A stretch of DNA of 64,000 bases from CAVWDU01 sp963753815 (GTDB lineage Bacteria; Pseudomonadota; Gammaproteobacteria; Pseudomonadales; Halieaceae). Where the stretch lies: contig CAVWDU010000003.1 of assembly GCA_963753815.1 (NCBI GenBank), positions 1,054,001 through 1,118,000 on the forward strand. The letters are read 5' to 3'. The translations under genes and the position numbers were made by a program. The number at the start of each line of letters is the position of its first letter. The stretch's first letter is position 1. Below are positions 50,264-59,574 of the stretch, piece after piece. The notes beneath the pieces were generated by a model. It saw nothing but the letters and a program-made list of their open reading frames with translations. It did not search any database and was not told the origin of the DNA.

Positions 50264-50566
50264 CTATCGCGGCACATTTTCGGCGAAGTGCTGGAACTCG
50301 TCGTCGCTGAACTGCGCGTCACTGTTCTCGATACACTCCACCACCCCGGTGGCCAGTGACTTGGAGCCGCTGCGGGTCCGAGCCACCTTGCCCACGGCAG
50401 ACCGCTCGGCCTGCTCCTCGGTATCAGCCTGGACCATCACCAGGCCGCCCTTTTTGTTGAGCGTATGCACCTGACAGGAATACTCCCCTGTAGGCAGGCC
50501 TGCCCCGGCATGAGCGACCCAAAGGCCAAGCCCCAGCCCCGTGGCGAGTGTGATTAACGGCTTCAT
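50264..50566 (-). CDS. Small exported protein, unknown
   Basis: 100 residues with signal peptide (LITLATGLGLGLWVAHAGA). One Cys pair (SCQVH, VECIEN). ATG 50566 follows AAGGGGAAT. No family recognised. Confidence 0.65.
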   Translation of the reverse strand: MKPLITLATGLGLGLWVAHAGAGLPTGEYSCQVHTLNKKGGLVMVQADTEEQAERSAVGKVARTRSGSKSLATGVVECIENSDAQFSDDEFQHFAENVPR

Positions 50567-50991
50567 TGATGATTCCCCTTTTTTTATTTACAACAGCAGC
50601 AGGCCGCCCCGCTTTACAGCGCCGTTGTCTGATCAGGTTCGCGGTGTGGTGCGACCCGATACAGCGGCCCCGGCGGTACCGGCACGCCGGAACTCTTATT
50701 ATCCCCACCGACAGTCTACAAACTGGCGTGGGGCAGGGAAGGCTTGCACCGTGGGAAACTGGATAAATGTGCGGAAAAAGCCGCCAACGGACCGGTTTGC
50801 GCGGTTACGCTGCCGATTTTCACTACAGGGGCGAAATGTTGTGAGTATACCGGCTGGGCGCCCCCGGCCATTTGCGGCCGGCTAAGCGTCCCCGACTGGG
50901 CGTCCCCAGCTAGCCGCCCCCCAATATCTGCTCGACAAAAACGACTTCTCAGCCGAAGACCTCGCATTGCTCCCTGTCGGGAGCCTGGTCC
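50567..50991. other. Intergenic region
   Basis: 425 bp with no supported gene. A GCTCCC/GGGAGC hairpin at about 50970-50985 lies after the reverse-strand hydrolase gene, without a T run. Confidence 0.4.
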
Positions 50992-52497
50992 TTAATCGCC
51001 GACCTGGCTCCGCCACTGTTCGGGCGCCCAGGCCTTGATGTCCTCGGCGTCCTCGGGGAGGATGAATCCCGCCGCCACGGCAGCATCGGTGGCCTCGGCA
51101 ACCGCTGCCACGTAGCCCGCCTCGTCCACGTACAGGCTGGCCATCTGGTCTGCGGGGAACAGGCTGGTGGTGCCGAAGAGGCGGCAGAAGCCGTCGCCGG
51201 TGTTACCGGTGCCGGTCAGTATCGCCGAGGGCGCGTCGGTGAACGGTGTGCGCACACCGCCAGTGCTGTTGCCGTTGTCGTCTTTCAGGTAGTCGCTGCC
51301 GTCGTCATTGAGATCCAGCCGGGGGGCGGCGGGCGGCGCATCACCGCCGCGAATCCACTCGTCCATTTCGCGGATGGCGGTCTTGAAAACATAGTGCATC
51401 GGCCCCGAGTTCACCGGCAGCCCGCAATCGACGAAACCGGGTACCGAATTGATTTCGCGCACCGCGGCGAAGCGCGGGTCGCCCAGTGAGTCGGCACGGC
51501 CAGTGATAATCGTGTACAGGTCGGCGTGCGCAGTGCCAGAGACTTCCCACAACACGAAATTTTCACTGTCGTCCTGGCGGGCGGGCGCATAGCCCAACCC
51601 GGTGACATCGGTTTCGGTCTGGAAGGTCATCACCGGCACGTTGATGTCCTCGCGGATTCGCGGCGACGCCGGTGTCTCGATCGGCGTGAGCGGTGCCTGG
51701 GCCAGGTCCGAGCTGCCATTGCCACGGCTGTGCACGATGTAACCGTCGTAGGGTCGATACAGCGGCGCCACCGCATTGATGAACGTGGTCAGGCGCGCCG
51801 CCGATTGCGACTCACCCACCGCCAGCAGGTAGTCGGCGACCAGGCCGTCCAGCACGTCGATATCCGCGGGTTCGCGCAACACCGCCGACACCTGCGAGAA
51901 CATGTCGTAGGAAAAGCTGTCGCCGGGGTGATCGAGTTCGCCGTAACGTTCCGGATTCGCCGCTTTCAGGTGCAGCGGCGCAAGCCCGCCCTCGCTGCCC
52001 TCGATACCCACTTCCTGCGCCGTCACGCCGACCCAGGCATGCCCGGCGCGATAAATTTCCACGTGGCCGGCGCCCCAGCTCGGCGGTATATCGAAGCCCG
52101 AGGTCACGTTGAGCCACTCCACCACGACGGTGCCACTGAAATTGTCGGGATCGACCGGCCGGTGCACCACGATGCGGGTCTTGTAGTCCGCCGCCTCTCC
52201 CGGCTCCACCTCCCAGACGCCATCCATCCCCAGCTCGCCCAGATTGGTGAAAGCGACCGCGGAGCCCTCCAGGAAATACTCGACGCCTTCGTAACCGATG
52301 TCGGCGAGGTCGAACGTCTGCGCCAGTAGCGACAGCGAACCCGCATCCGGCGGCAGCGACACCGTGGGCCGGCTTATCGGCAGGAATTCGGGCTCTGGCG
52401 GTTCGATGGGGGTCTCCGGACGCCGGTCGCTGTCATCGCTGCAGGCCGCCAGCACGGCAACCAAGCCGACCAGTAGAATGTGCTTCATCAGGGTCAT
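50992..52497 (-). CDS. Alpha/beta-hydrolase-domain lipoprotein
   Basis: 501 residues with lipobox LAAC (MKHILLVGLVAVLAACSDDS). Matches the large 'alpha/beta hydrolase domain' family: GTVVVEWLNVTSGFDIPPSW, the elbow LAVGESQSAARL (nucleophile Ser), RGNGSSDLAQAPLTPI, WEVSGTAHADLYTI (His). SD AAGGTGG 7 bases before ATG 52497. Substrate unknown. Confidence 0.85.
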   Translation of the reverse strand: MTLMKHILLVGLVAVLAACSDDSDRRPETPIEPPEPEFLPISRPTVSLPPDAGSLSLLAQTFDLADIGYEGVEYFLEGSAVAFTNLGELGMDGVWEVEPGEAADYKTRIVVHRPVDPDNFSGTVVVEWLNVTSGFDIPPSWGAGHVEIYRAGHAWVGVTAQEVGIEGSEGGLAPLHLKAANPERYGELDHPGDSFSYDMFSQVSAVLREPADIDVLDGLVADYLLAVGESQSAARLTTFINAVAPLYRPYDGYIVHSRGNGSSDLAQAPLTPIETPASPRIREDINVPVMTFQTETDVTGLGYAPARQDDSENFVLWEVSGTAHADLYTIITGRADSLGDPRFAAVREINSVPGFVDCGLPVNSGPMHYVFKTAIREMDEWIRGGDAPPAAPRLDLNDDGSDYLKDDNGNSTGGVRTPFTDAPSAILTGTGNTGDGFCRLFGTTSLFPADQMASLYVDEAGYVAAVAEATDAAVAAGFILPEDAEDIKAWAPEQWRSQVGD

Positions 52498-52588
52498 GCT
52501 GCCACCTTCTTATCAGGTTATCTTTGAAGCGGTCTGTTGAAAAAAACGCGGAATCGGCCGCTAATGTGCCCCAGCGTGCGCGAGGCTG

Positions 52589-53077
52589 TCAAACGCCGGC
52601 ACTGCGCCGGCGACCGAAGCGCGGGCGCCAGACGGCGAGCGCGACATTGACCAGGGTGACGGCGAGAATGACCCAGAGCGAGACCCACTCGCCCCTGACC
52701 AGCCCGTCCAGCACCGCCGGGTCCAGTTCACCCGCGAGCGCCTGCTGGCTCGCCCTCGCCGCCCGCTTTGCCGGCCCCTGCACGCCCAGCAGGGTGCCCT
52801 CGAACATGATCACCCCGAGAGCCAGCTTCGCCAGCACCCAGCCCGCCGAGTGAAACGGCGTATGCCAGGCCATCGAGAGCAGACCGGAGACGATGACCAG
52901 CGCCAGCGACGGAAACAGCAGGTAGCCCGCGATCGCGCCGATGGCACCGCGCATCAGGGCGTACTCCTCCAGTGACGCGGGGGTCGGCGTCATCGCCAAG
53001 AGGATGATATGCGCGGCCAGCGCCCCGATGACACCGATCGCTCCCAGGCTGTGCAGAAACTTGAGCGCTTTCTTCAT
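52589..53077 (-). CDS. DUF2269-like integral membrane protein
   Basis: 162 residues, four membrane segments (about 10-30, 48-70, 80-98, 130-150). First helix ALKFLHSLGAIGVIGAL with conserved His is typical. Role unknown. Between 52498 and 52588 a half copy of the CTGTTGAAAAA motif is seen. Confidence 0.75.
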   Translation of the reverse strand: MKKALKFLHSLGAIGVIGALAAHIILLAMTPTPASLEEYALMRGAIGAIAGYLLFPSLALVIVSGLLSMAWHTPFHSAGWVLAKLALGVIMFEGTLLGVQGPAKRAARASQQALAGELDPAVLDGLVRGEWVSLWVILAVTLVNVALAVWRPRFGRRRSAGV

Positions 53078-53251
53078 GCCATATTATCGCCACGACCAGC
53101 GATGCTGTCATGCCCGGCGCCTGAACACTGCGCCAGGCAATCTGAACACAACCGGCTGGCGTACGTTTATCTACCATCGGGCTGTGCGAAACACCTGCGC
53201 CCACTTGAGTGTCTGCCACCCGTTCATTGCAGGGAGTGAACATCGAACCCG

Positions 53252-54208
53252 GTGCAATTACAGAATCCCAACCTCTGGACGATGCTCGGCCTTTTTGTGG
53301 CGGCTGCCTTTAGCATGGCGGCCACACCCGCCCCGCATTCCGTGCCCGTCGAAGACAGCATAACCGTTAGCGATGGCAACCCGCTGCCCCTGCGCACCTG
53401 GCCCGAAAGTGGCCCGCAACAGGGGATCGTGCTCGCTTTGCACGGCTTTACCGACTACAGCGGGGCGTTCTCCCGGATATGCCCCTGGCTGGCCGCCCGC
53501 GGTTACCGCTGCCATGCGATAGACCAACGCGGCTTCGGCGCCGCGCCCGCCCGGGAACACTGGCCAGGCGCGGAGACACTCGCGAGCGACGTCGTCGATG
53601 TCATCGGCGCGGTTCGCGATCGAAGCTCTGATAAGGGGCAGCCGCTGTTCCTGCTCGGCGAGAGCATGGGTGGCTCGGTGGCGCTGCTCGCGACCAGCCG
53701 CCTGCCAGAGCACGCGCTACCGGCCGGGCTGATACTGGCGGCGCCGGGCGTGCGGGAGGAACTGCCACTGAGGCCGCTGTGGGACGTCCTCCTGTGGACA
53801 GCCGGCAGAATCTTCCCGGGCGTGACCGTACCGGTGCACCGGGAGGCAGACCCCTTACTGCTCGACGAGGCCAACGACCGCCTGCTCAATGATCCACTGG
53901 TGCAGCGCAGGGTGCGCGCGGACACCTACTACGGGGTCACCCGGCTTGCGGACGCTGCCGGCGAAGCCGCAGCCGAGGTTACACTGCCGGTATTGTTGCT
54001 CTATGGCGAGGAAGACGGGCTGATTCACCGGCGCTCGATCTGTGCCGCGAAAGCCGACCTGCGCGGCCCGGTCGAGCTTCAGATCTACGAGGGAGGGCCC
54101 CACCTTATCCTGCACTGGCGGCAACAGTCGCGGGTTCTCGAGGATATCGGGCGGTGGCTCGATGCGGGCGGGCAGTCACCCATCGCGAGCGGTGCCTGCC
54201 GGGAGTAG
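53252..54208 (+). CDS. Lysophospholipase-like alpha/beta hydrolase, exported
   Basis: 318 residues (GTG 53252; ATG 53282 is an alternative). Signal-like MLGLFVAAAFSMAATPA. Serine hydrolase with LALHGFTDYSGAFS (oxyanion), FLLGESMGGSVALL (Ser), VLLLYGEEDGLIHRR (Asp) and GGPHLIL (His). Similar to PldB/monoglyceride-lipase proteins. Confidence 0.85.
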   Translation: MQLQNPNLWTMLGLFVAAAFSMAATPAPHSVPVEDSITVSDGNPLPLRTWPESGPQQGIVLALHGFTDYSGAFSRICPWLAARGYRCHAIDQRGFGAAPAREHWPGAETLASDVVDVIGAVRDRSSDKGQPLFLLGESMGGSVALLATSRLPEHALPAGLILAAPGVREELPLRPLWDVLLWTAGRIFPGVTVPVHREADPLLLDEANDRLLNDPLVQRRVRADTYYGVTRLADAAGEAAAEVTLPVLLLYGEEDGLIHRRSICAAKADLRGPVELQIYEGGPHLILHWRQQSRVLEDIGRWLDAGGQSPIASGACRE

Positions 54209-54336
54209 CACCGCTTGTCACCGCCGACAGATTTCCTGCATCATGCGCAACGTCGGCACGTCCGCGAGGCGCAATATCACCCGCGGCAGCAACAGCCGCC
54301 GCCACTCCCTTGCATGCACCTGACAGGAACGCGACC

Positions 54337-55521
54337 ATGACCCGTATCGGCACACCGCTCTCCCCGGACGCAACCCGCATCATGCTACTCGGCAGCGGCG
54401 AACTCGGCAGGGAAGTCACCATCGAACTGATGCGCCTGGGCTGCGAAGTCATCGCCGTGGATCGCTACGCCAACGCACCGGCCATGCAGGTGGCCCATCG
54501 CGCCCATGTCATCGACATGTTGGATGCAGCGGCACTGCGCAGCCTGGTCGACGCCGAGCAGCCGCACCTGATCGTACCCGAGATCGAGGCCATTGCCACC
54601 GCCGAGCTCGTCAAGCTGGAATCCGAGGGCTGGCGCGTGATACCCACGGCCAGAGCGGCGCAGCTGACCATGAATCGGGAGGGCATCCGCCGGCTGGCGG
54701 CGGAGGAACTGGGCCTGCCGACCTCTCCCTACCGCTTCGCGGAAACCCACGCGGCCTACCGGGAGGCTATCGATGCCGTCGGCCTGCCCTGCGTGGTCAA
54801 GCCGATCATGTCGTCCTCCGGCAAGGGACAGAGCACGGTCCGGTCGGAAGCGGAGGTGGAATCCGCATGGGCCTATGCCCAGTCAGGAGGCCGCACCGGG
54901 GAAGGCGCGGTAATCGTCGAGGGGTTCGTCGATTTCGACTACGAGATCACGCTGCTGACCGTGCGCCATGAATCCGGCACCAGCTTCTGCCCCCCTATCG
55001 GCCACCGCCAGGAGAAAGGGGATTACCGCGAGTCCTGGCAGCCCCAGGCCATGTCAGAGGCTGCACTCGCCGGGGCCCGGGAAATCGCCGGCCGGGTCAC
55101 GGAGGCGCTGGGCGGGCACGGTATTTTCGGCGTCGAGCTGTTCGTCAAGGGCGACGCCGTGTACTTCAGCGAGGTATCACCGCGCCCCCACGATACCGGC
55201 ATGGTCACACTGATCTCGCAAAATCTCTCGGAGTTCGCGCTGCACGCCCGGGCGATCCTGGGTCTGCCGATACCGGTGATCCGCCAGCAGCGGCCGGCGG
55301 CCTCGGCGGTACTGCTGGTGGAAGGTGATTCCACCAACATGGTGTACCGCAACCTCGACAAGGCCCTCGCCGAGCCGGACACGGACCTGCGCCTGTTCGG
55401 CAAACCGGAGGTCAGCGGCGCCCGAAGGCTGGGCGTGGCGCTGGCACTGGCCGACTCCACCGAGGAGGCGAAGGCAAAGGCCCTGCGGGTGATCGCGGAA
55501 ATCGGTGTGGATCTGAAGTAA
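54337..55521 (+). CDS. purT: Formate-dependent GAR transformylase PurT
   Basis: ATP-grasp enzyme making formyl-GAR from formate in purine synthesis. 394 residues from ATG 54337 (SD ACAGGAA). N-terminal Rossmann-like GSGELGREV, ATP-grasp motifs KPIMSSSGKGQS, VEGFVDFDYEITLLTVR and FFGVELF-like GIFGVELFVKG; SEVSPRPHDTGMVTL near the end. A frame extending to 54154 is not supported. Confidence 0.96.
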   Translation: MTRIGTPLSPDATRIMLLGSGELGREVTIELMRLGCEVIAVDRYANAPAMQVAHRAHVIDMLDAAALRSLVDAEQPHLIVPEIEAIATAELVKLESEGWRVIPTARAAQLTMNREGIRRLAAEELGLPTSPYRFAETHAAYREAIDAVGLPCVVKPIMSSSGKGQSTVRSEAEVESAWAYAQSGGRTGEGAVIVEGFVDFDYEITLLTVRHESGTSFCPPIGHRQEKGDYRESWQPQAMSEAALAGAREIAGRVTEALGGHGIFGVELFVKGDAVYFSEVSPRPHDTGMVTLISQNLSEFALHARAILGLPIPVIRQQRPAASAVLLVEGDSTNMVYRNLDKALAEPDTDLRLFGKPEVSGARRLGVALALADSTEEAKAKALRVIAEIGVDLK

Positions 55522-55578
55522 CCCCCTGCAACACACTTCGCGAGACCACAGGCGCGGTGACAGGCTCAGCGTTCCAGC

Positions 55579-56334
55579 CTACCAGGGAATCTCCTCGCCC
55601 TGCCAGTCGAGAAAGCGGCCCGTGGTGGCCGGGGTGCAGCTGCCGATCACCTGTAACAGGTGAGCGGCGCTCTCGGCGGGCTGCAACACCCGGCGCTGGT
55701 AGTTGGCAGGCGTGTAGGGTTTCGAGAGACGGGTCGCGACGGTGCCCGGGTGCAGCGCGACCACCGCGGCGTTCCGGTGGCTGAGGCGCCACTCGATGGC
55801 CAGGGTTCGCAACAGCATATTGTGCGCGGCCTTGGAGGCGCGATAGCTGTACCACCCACCCATGCCGTTATCACCGATGCTGCCGACCCGGGCAGACAGG
55901 GACGCGAGCACCGCGGCGTCGCGGTGTTTCATCAGCGGCGCTACACGTTGCGCCAACAGTGGCAGGAAGGCCGCGTTGACGCGAAACAGCGTTTCGAGTG
56001 CGTTTGCGCTGACGTCACGCAGCCTCTTCTCGGGTTCACAGGCCTCGTTGTGCAGCAGGCCCACGGTGTTGATCACCAGGTGCAGGCGGTCACAGGCCTG
56101 CCCGACCTCGGCGATCGCCGCATCCAGGCTCGCTTCGCTGGCGGCATCGCAGGCAATTGCGCGGAAACGGATATCGTCACTCAGGGTTGCCGGGTTGCGC
56201 TGCAGGCAGAATACCCGATCGACGTTTGGCCGCGACAGCAGGTCGTCCACCAGCGCGGAGCCGATACCGCCGCCTCCGGCCACCAGCACGGTGATGGCCT
56301 CACTGTCGAAAACACCTGCAGGCCTGTCGGTCAA
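55579..56334 (-). CDS. Short-chain dehydrogenase (CsgA/C-factor-like)
   Basis: 251 residues. Cofactor motif VAGGGGIGSALV, NTVG strand, catalytic YRASK (WYSYRASKAAHN) and C-terminal HPGTVATRLSKPY. NAD(P)-dependent oxidoreductase, substrate unknown. Convergent with purT. Confidence 0.9.
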   Translation of the reverse strand: MTDRPAGVFDSEAITVLVAGGGGIGSALVDDLLSRPNVDRVFCLQRNPATLSDDIRFRAIACDAASEASLDAAIAEVGQACDRLHLVINTVGLLHNEACEPEKRLRDVSANALETLFRVNAAFLPLLAQRVAPLMKHRDAAVLASLSARVGSIGDNGMGGWYSYRASKAAHNMLLRTLAIEWRLSHRNAAVVALHPGTVATRLSKPYTPANYQRRVLQPAESAAHLLQVIGSCTPATTGRFLDWQGEEIPW

Positions 56335-56389
56335 GCGCTGTCACCCCGCCGAAGCCAGGCGAGCACACGCGGTGCGGCCATCGCGCAGA

Positions 56390-56641
56390 TCACGAGCGGC
56401 GACTCACCAGGCCTGCCAGGGTGGAGACAAATTGCGTCCACCAGGCTCCGGTTTCGCGCCGACGGTGTGCCTCCGGCACCCCGTGGCGGGCATACCACTC
56501 CTCCCACTCCCAGGCAGTGAGCGTCGTCGGTGGCGTCTGGCTCCTCGCCCTGCGCAATGACTGCGCCTGCAGCGAGGAATCGCCGCGTTCACCGGATACA
56601 TCCAACGCGTTATTGATCGCCCGTTCCCGGCTGACGGCCAT
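56390..56641 (-). CDS. Small unknown protein
   Basis: 83 residues from ATG 56641, preceded by a very strong SD (GGGAGGTGATC). Contains a Trp-rich WEWEEWYARHGVPEAHR. No family recognised; the excellent SD supports translation. Confidence 0.6.
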   Translation of the reverse strand: MAVSRERAINNALDVSGERGDSSLQAQSLRRARSQTPPTTLTAWEWEEWYARHGVPEAHRRRETGAWWTQFVSTLAGLVSRRS

Positions 56642-56773
56642 GGTGATCACCTCCCGATTCTCGATAACGTAACTACGCTACGCCCGCCGTGCGCCGCCGG
56701 ATTGGCGGGCGGCCGCAGGAAAACCGCGACGGGAGGTGGGCGATGAGCTTAAAACGGGCGTATCGCGAAGGCT

Positions 56774-57592
56774 TCAGTGTTGTCGGCTGCGATAGCGTTC
56801 TTTGTTCTTCCTGCCCCTGGCGGCGAGTCGCGGCCGCAGTCGCCGGCGCAGGCCGGGCGACAGGTAACTCAGGTTGGTGAGACGGCCGCTGACCGCCGGC
56901 AGGCAGATCTCGGTGTGCTCACCGGCGGCGACCGACAGTACCGCCTGCGCTACTTCCTCGGCGGTGCTCATCGGCTGCGAGAACACGATGTCCTCGACCT
57001 CGTCGATTTCGTCCATGATAAAGCCGGTGTCGATGGGACCCGGTGACACCACCCCCACGTGTAGCGTGCTGTCCTGCAATTCGTCGGCGAGCCCGTGGGT
57101 AAAGGCCCGCAGCCCTGCCTTCGTGGCGGCATAGGTGGCAGCACCCTGCACCGGCGTGCGCCCGGCCAGTGAACCGACCATGACCACCGCTCCGCCGCCG
57201 GCCCGCTCCAGATAGGGCAGGGCCACCGAGGTCAGTAACAGGGGGGCTCGCAGGTTGACATCGACCATGGTAGTGATGCTGGCAGTGTCCACCGCCCGGA
57301 CCGGGCCGCGGTGATGCACCCCGGCGTTATTGACCAGCACGTCCACGGAGCCAAACCGCGACTCTGCCTGGGACAGCAGATCGACACAGGCCTGGTCATC
57401 GGCGACGTCCATCGGTATCGCCAGTACGTCGGTTGCCGGCGCCAGCTCTGTCGCGATGGCATCGAGAGCCGGGCGACCGCGCGCGGCCAGCACCAGGTTG
57501 GCGCCTTCACCGGCAAATGCTCGGGCACAGGCAGCGCCGACGCCGGCCGAGGCGCCGGTGATTATGACAGTTTTTCCGTTGAAGTCCGGCAT
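56774..57592 (-). CDS. Short-chain dehydrogenase/reductase
   Basis: 272 residues from MPDFNGKTVIITGASAGVG. TGASAGVG cofactor loop, VNNAG, catalytic Ser in MVGSLAG and YAATK; PGPIDTGF follows. The C-terminal basic tail (RRRLRPRLAARGRKN) is unusual. Possibly regulated by the divergent LysR. Confidence 0.91.
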   Translation of the reverse strand: MPDFNGKTVIITGASAGVGAACARAFAGEGANLVLAARGRPALDAIATELAPATDVLAIPMDVADDQACVDLLSQAESRFGSVDVLVNNAGVHHRGPVRAVDTASITTMVDVNLRAPLLLTSVALPYLERAGGGAVVMVGSLAGRTPVQGAATYAATKAGLRAFTHGLADELQDSTLHVGVVSPGPIDTGFIMDEIDEVEDIVFSQPMSTAEEVAQAVLSVAAGEHTEICLPAVSGRLTNLSYLSPGLRRRLRPRLAARGRKNKERYRSRQH

Positions 57593-57712
57593 GGTTGCGG
57601 TATCCCTGTGTGATCCCGCAAGGGTGGCAGTACCTGCCGCCGGGTGCAAGAGCGGGCTACGCCGGGCCGGTAGTGCCGGCCCGTTAGCCGTGTTGGCGGA
57701 GCGCGGTCCGGC

Positions 57713-57793
57713 TTACGACGGGTCGTTACCGTGGCATTCCTGGTAAACACCCAGGGCCAGGACCACGGTGTACAGGGATAGGATAATAGCCAT
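57713..57793 (-). CDS. Putative 26-residue membrane peptide
   Basis: ATG 57793 with GAGG 9 bases ahead; reads MAIILSLYTVVLALGVYQEC and ends in HGNDPS. One membrane-length hydrophobic segment. Too short for routine calling. Followed by a CCGGGCCGG-type hairpin (57663-57683). Confidence 0.45.
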   Translation of the reverse strand: MAIILSLYTVVLALGVYQECHGNDPS

Positions 57794-57861
57794 GATGTGT
57801 ACCTCGCTTTGCCGCTGGTTGAGGGCCGAAACTGCCGACCCAGTACCAATATAAGGATGGG

Positions 57862-57904
57862 GGTCATATTCTTCAAATGACCATATTTCAGTGATAACAT
57901 GACC
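57862..57904. promoter_or_regulatory. Candidate LysR operator in the divergent region
   Basis: GGTCAT, 9 bp, ATGACC (57862-57882), and a third half site ATGACC at 57899-57904, 22 bp after the second. The dyad with a further half site two turns away fits LysR-type recognition and activation sites. Confidence 0.55.
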
Positions 57905-57968
57905 TGAATTCATATTGTGTTAAGCCCGGCAGGCGCCTGCCGCCACGAACAGCACTGGCATCGACCAC

Positions 57969-58955
57969 ATGGACACCCGATCCCTCGCCAGAATCGACCT
58001 CAACCTGCTGCTGGCGCTGCAGGTCCTGCTGGAGGAACGCAGCGTATCCCGTGCCGCGGAGCGGCTGTTCGTCACCCAGTCGGCCATGAGTAAATCCCTC
58101 GGGCGACTGCGCGAGCTGTTCGATGACCCGCTGTTCACCCGCAGCGGCGGCCAGATGGTGCCGACACCGCGCACGGAACAGATCGCGACCGAGCTCGGCC
58201 GGGTGCTGCGCGGCGTCGAGGGTATCGTCCTGCCCGCCGAGTTCGATCCGCAGCTCTACGAGGGCGAGTTCATCATCGAGATACCGGGCTATCTCGCCCT
58301 GTGGGTGTTCCCGATCCTGTTCCGCGATCTCGCCGCCCACGCGCCCGGGATTAGCATCGATACCCTCGCCGGGGATGAGCACCACCTCGACCTGATGGCG
58401 GCGGGCAAGCTCGACTTTGCCATCCAGATCGAGCGCGAGACCTACCCGCCCCACTTCCGGGTAATGACCCTGGGGTTCGCCCCGCCCCGGTTGATGGTGC
58501 GCCGCGACCACCCGCTGGCCGGTACCCGGCCGGGCTGGGACGACATTCTCGCCTATCCCCAGATTCGCCTGCACATACCCGATATCGCCGAGGCAAAAAT
58601 GTTTTCCCGCCTGGACGTCGATTTCGTCGGTCACCTGGCAGAGCGCGAGCCTGCCCTGCGCACCCAGCACATTGCGGTAGCGCTGGAAGTGGTACTGGCC
58701 ACGGACTTCATCTTCCCGGGCCCGCCTTTTTTCATCGAGCAATCGGACCTCAGCGAAGAGGTCGTCGCGCTGCCGATCCCGGGGGACCAGGATATCAGCG
58801 TGCGCTTCGTTATCGTCTACCACGAGCGGGTCGCCCAGTCCCCCGCCCACCAATACCTGCTGTCACGCATCACGGGGGCCGTGGAGAGCTACCGGGTGCG
58901 CAATGGCCTCCCCGACCTCACCCAGATGCGCGCACTGCGCGATCTCGACGAGTAA
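57969..58955 (+). CDS. LysR-family transcriptional regulator
   Basis: 328 residues. N-terminal wHTH (LNLLLALQVLLEERSVSRAA, QSAMSKSLGRLRELF), then a substrate-binding domain of the NodD/LinR-like subgroup. Divergent from the small peptide and SDR. Confidence 0.94.
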   Translation: MDTRSLARIDLNLLLALQVLLEERSVSRAAERLFVTQSAMSKSLGRLRELFDDPLFTRSGGQMVPTPRTEQIATELGRVLRGVEGIVLPAEFDPQLYEGEFIIEIPGYLALWVFPILFRDLAAHAPGISIDTLAGDEHHLDLMAAGKLDFAIQIERETYPPHFRVMTLGFAPPRLMVRRDHPLAGTRPGWDDILAYPQIRLHIPDIAEAKMFSRLDVDFVGHLAEREPALRTQHIAVALEVVLATDFIFPGPPFFIEQSDLSEEVVALPIPGDQDISVRFVIVYHERVAQSPAHQYLLSRITGAVESYRVRNGLPDLTQMRALRDLDE

Positions 58956-58996
58956 CGGATTGCCCTCTCAACTGACAACCCCTGCGGAGCCAGCCT

Positions 58997-59482
58997 ATGA
59001 ACACGTTCACCATCCGCCCGGCCACGGCCGCGGACACGGGACTCATCCTGCACTTCGTGCGCGAGCTCGCCGAATACGAAAAAGCCCTGCACGAGGTGGT
59101 CGCCACCCAGGCCGACATCGAGCGTACGCTCTTCGGTGACGGTGCCCGGGGCGCCGACGCCGTCATCTGCCTGCACGCGGGTGAGCCTGTGGGTTTCGCG
59201 CTTTACTTTTTCAACTATTCCACCTGGAGGGGCCGCTACGGGCTGTTTCTCGAGGACCTCTACGTCACCCCGGCATCCCGGGGCAGCGGCGCCGGCAAAG
59301 CACTGCTCAAACACCTGGCGCAACTGGCCATAGCCCGGGATTGCGCGCGCTTCGAGTGGAACGTGCTGGACTGGAACGAGCCGGCCATCCGCTTCTACGA
59401 ATCGCTTGGCGCCCGGGCGCAGAGTGAGTGGATCGGCTATCGCCTCAGCGGCGATGCCCTGAAGGCGCTCGCCGAGCAATAA
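58997..59482 (+). CDS. GNAT-family N-acetyltransferase
   Basis: 161 residues opening MNTFTIRPATAADTGLILHF; acetyl-CoA loop SRGSGAGKALL (about 93-103), ARFEWNVLDWNEPAIRFYES. Resembles the diamine (spermidine/thialysine) N-acetyltransferase-like class; substrate not determined. Confidence 0.9.
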   Translation: MNTFTIRPATAADTGLILHFVRELAEYEKALHEVVATQADIERTLFGDGARGADAVICLHAGEPVGFALYFFNYSTWRGRYGLFLEDLYVTPASRGSGAGKALLKHLAQLAIARDCARFEWNVLDWNEPAIRFYESLGARAQSEWIGYRLSGDALKALAEQ

Positions 59483-59574
59483 GCACCAGGTAAGCGGCTC
59501 ATCTTGCGGTGAACTGCAGGCGATCTGCGACCAACGCACGGGAACACGGGCGCAATAGCCGTATACTATCAATT

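Noticed and set aside
52530..52560. Second copy of the serB-side MITE
   Set aside because: Only a single CTGTTGAAAAAA half motif is present, without the partner end.
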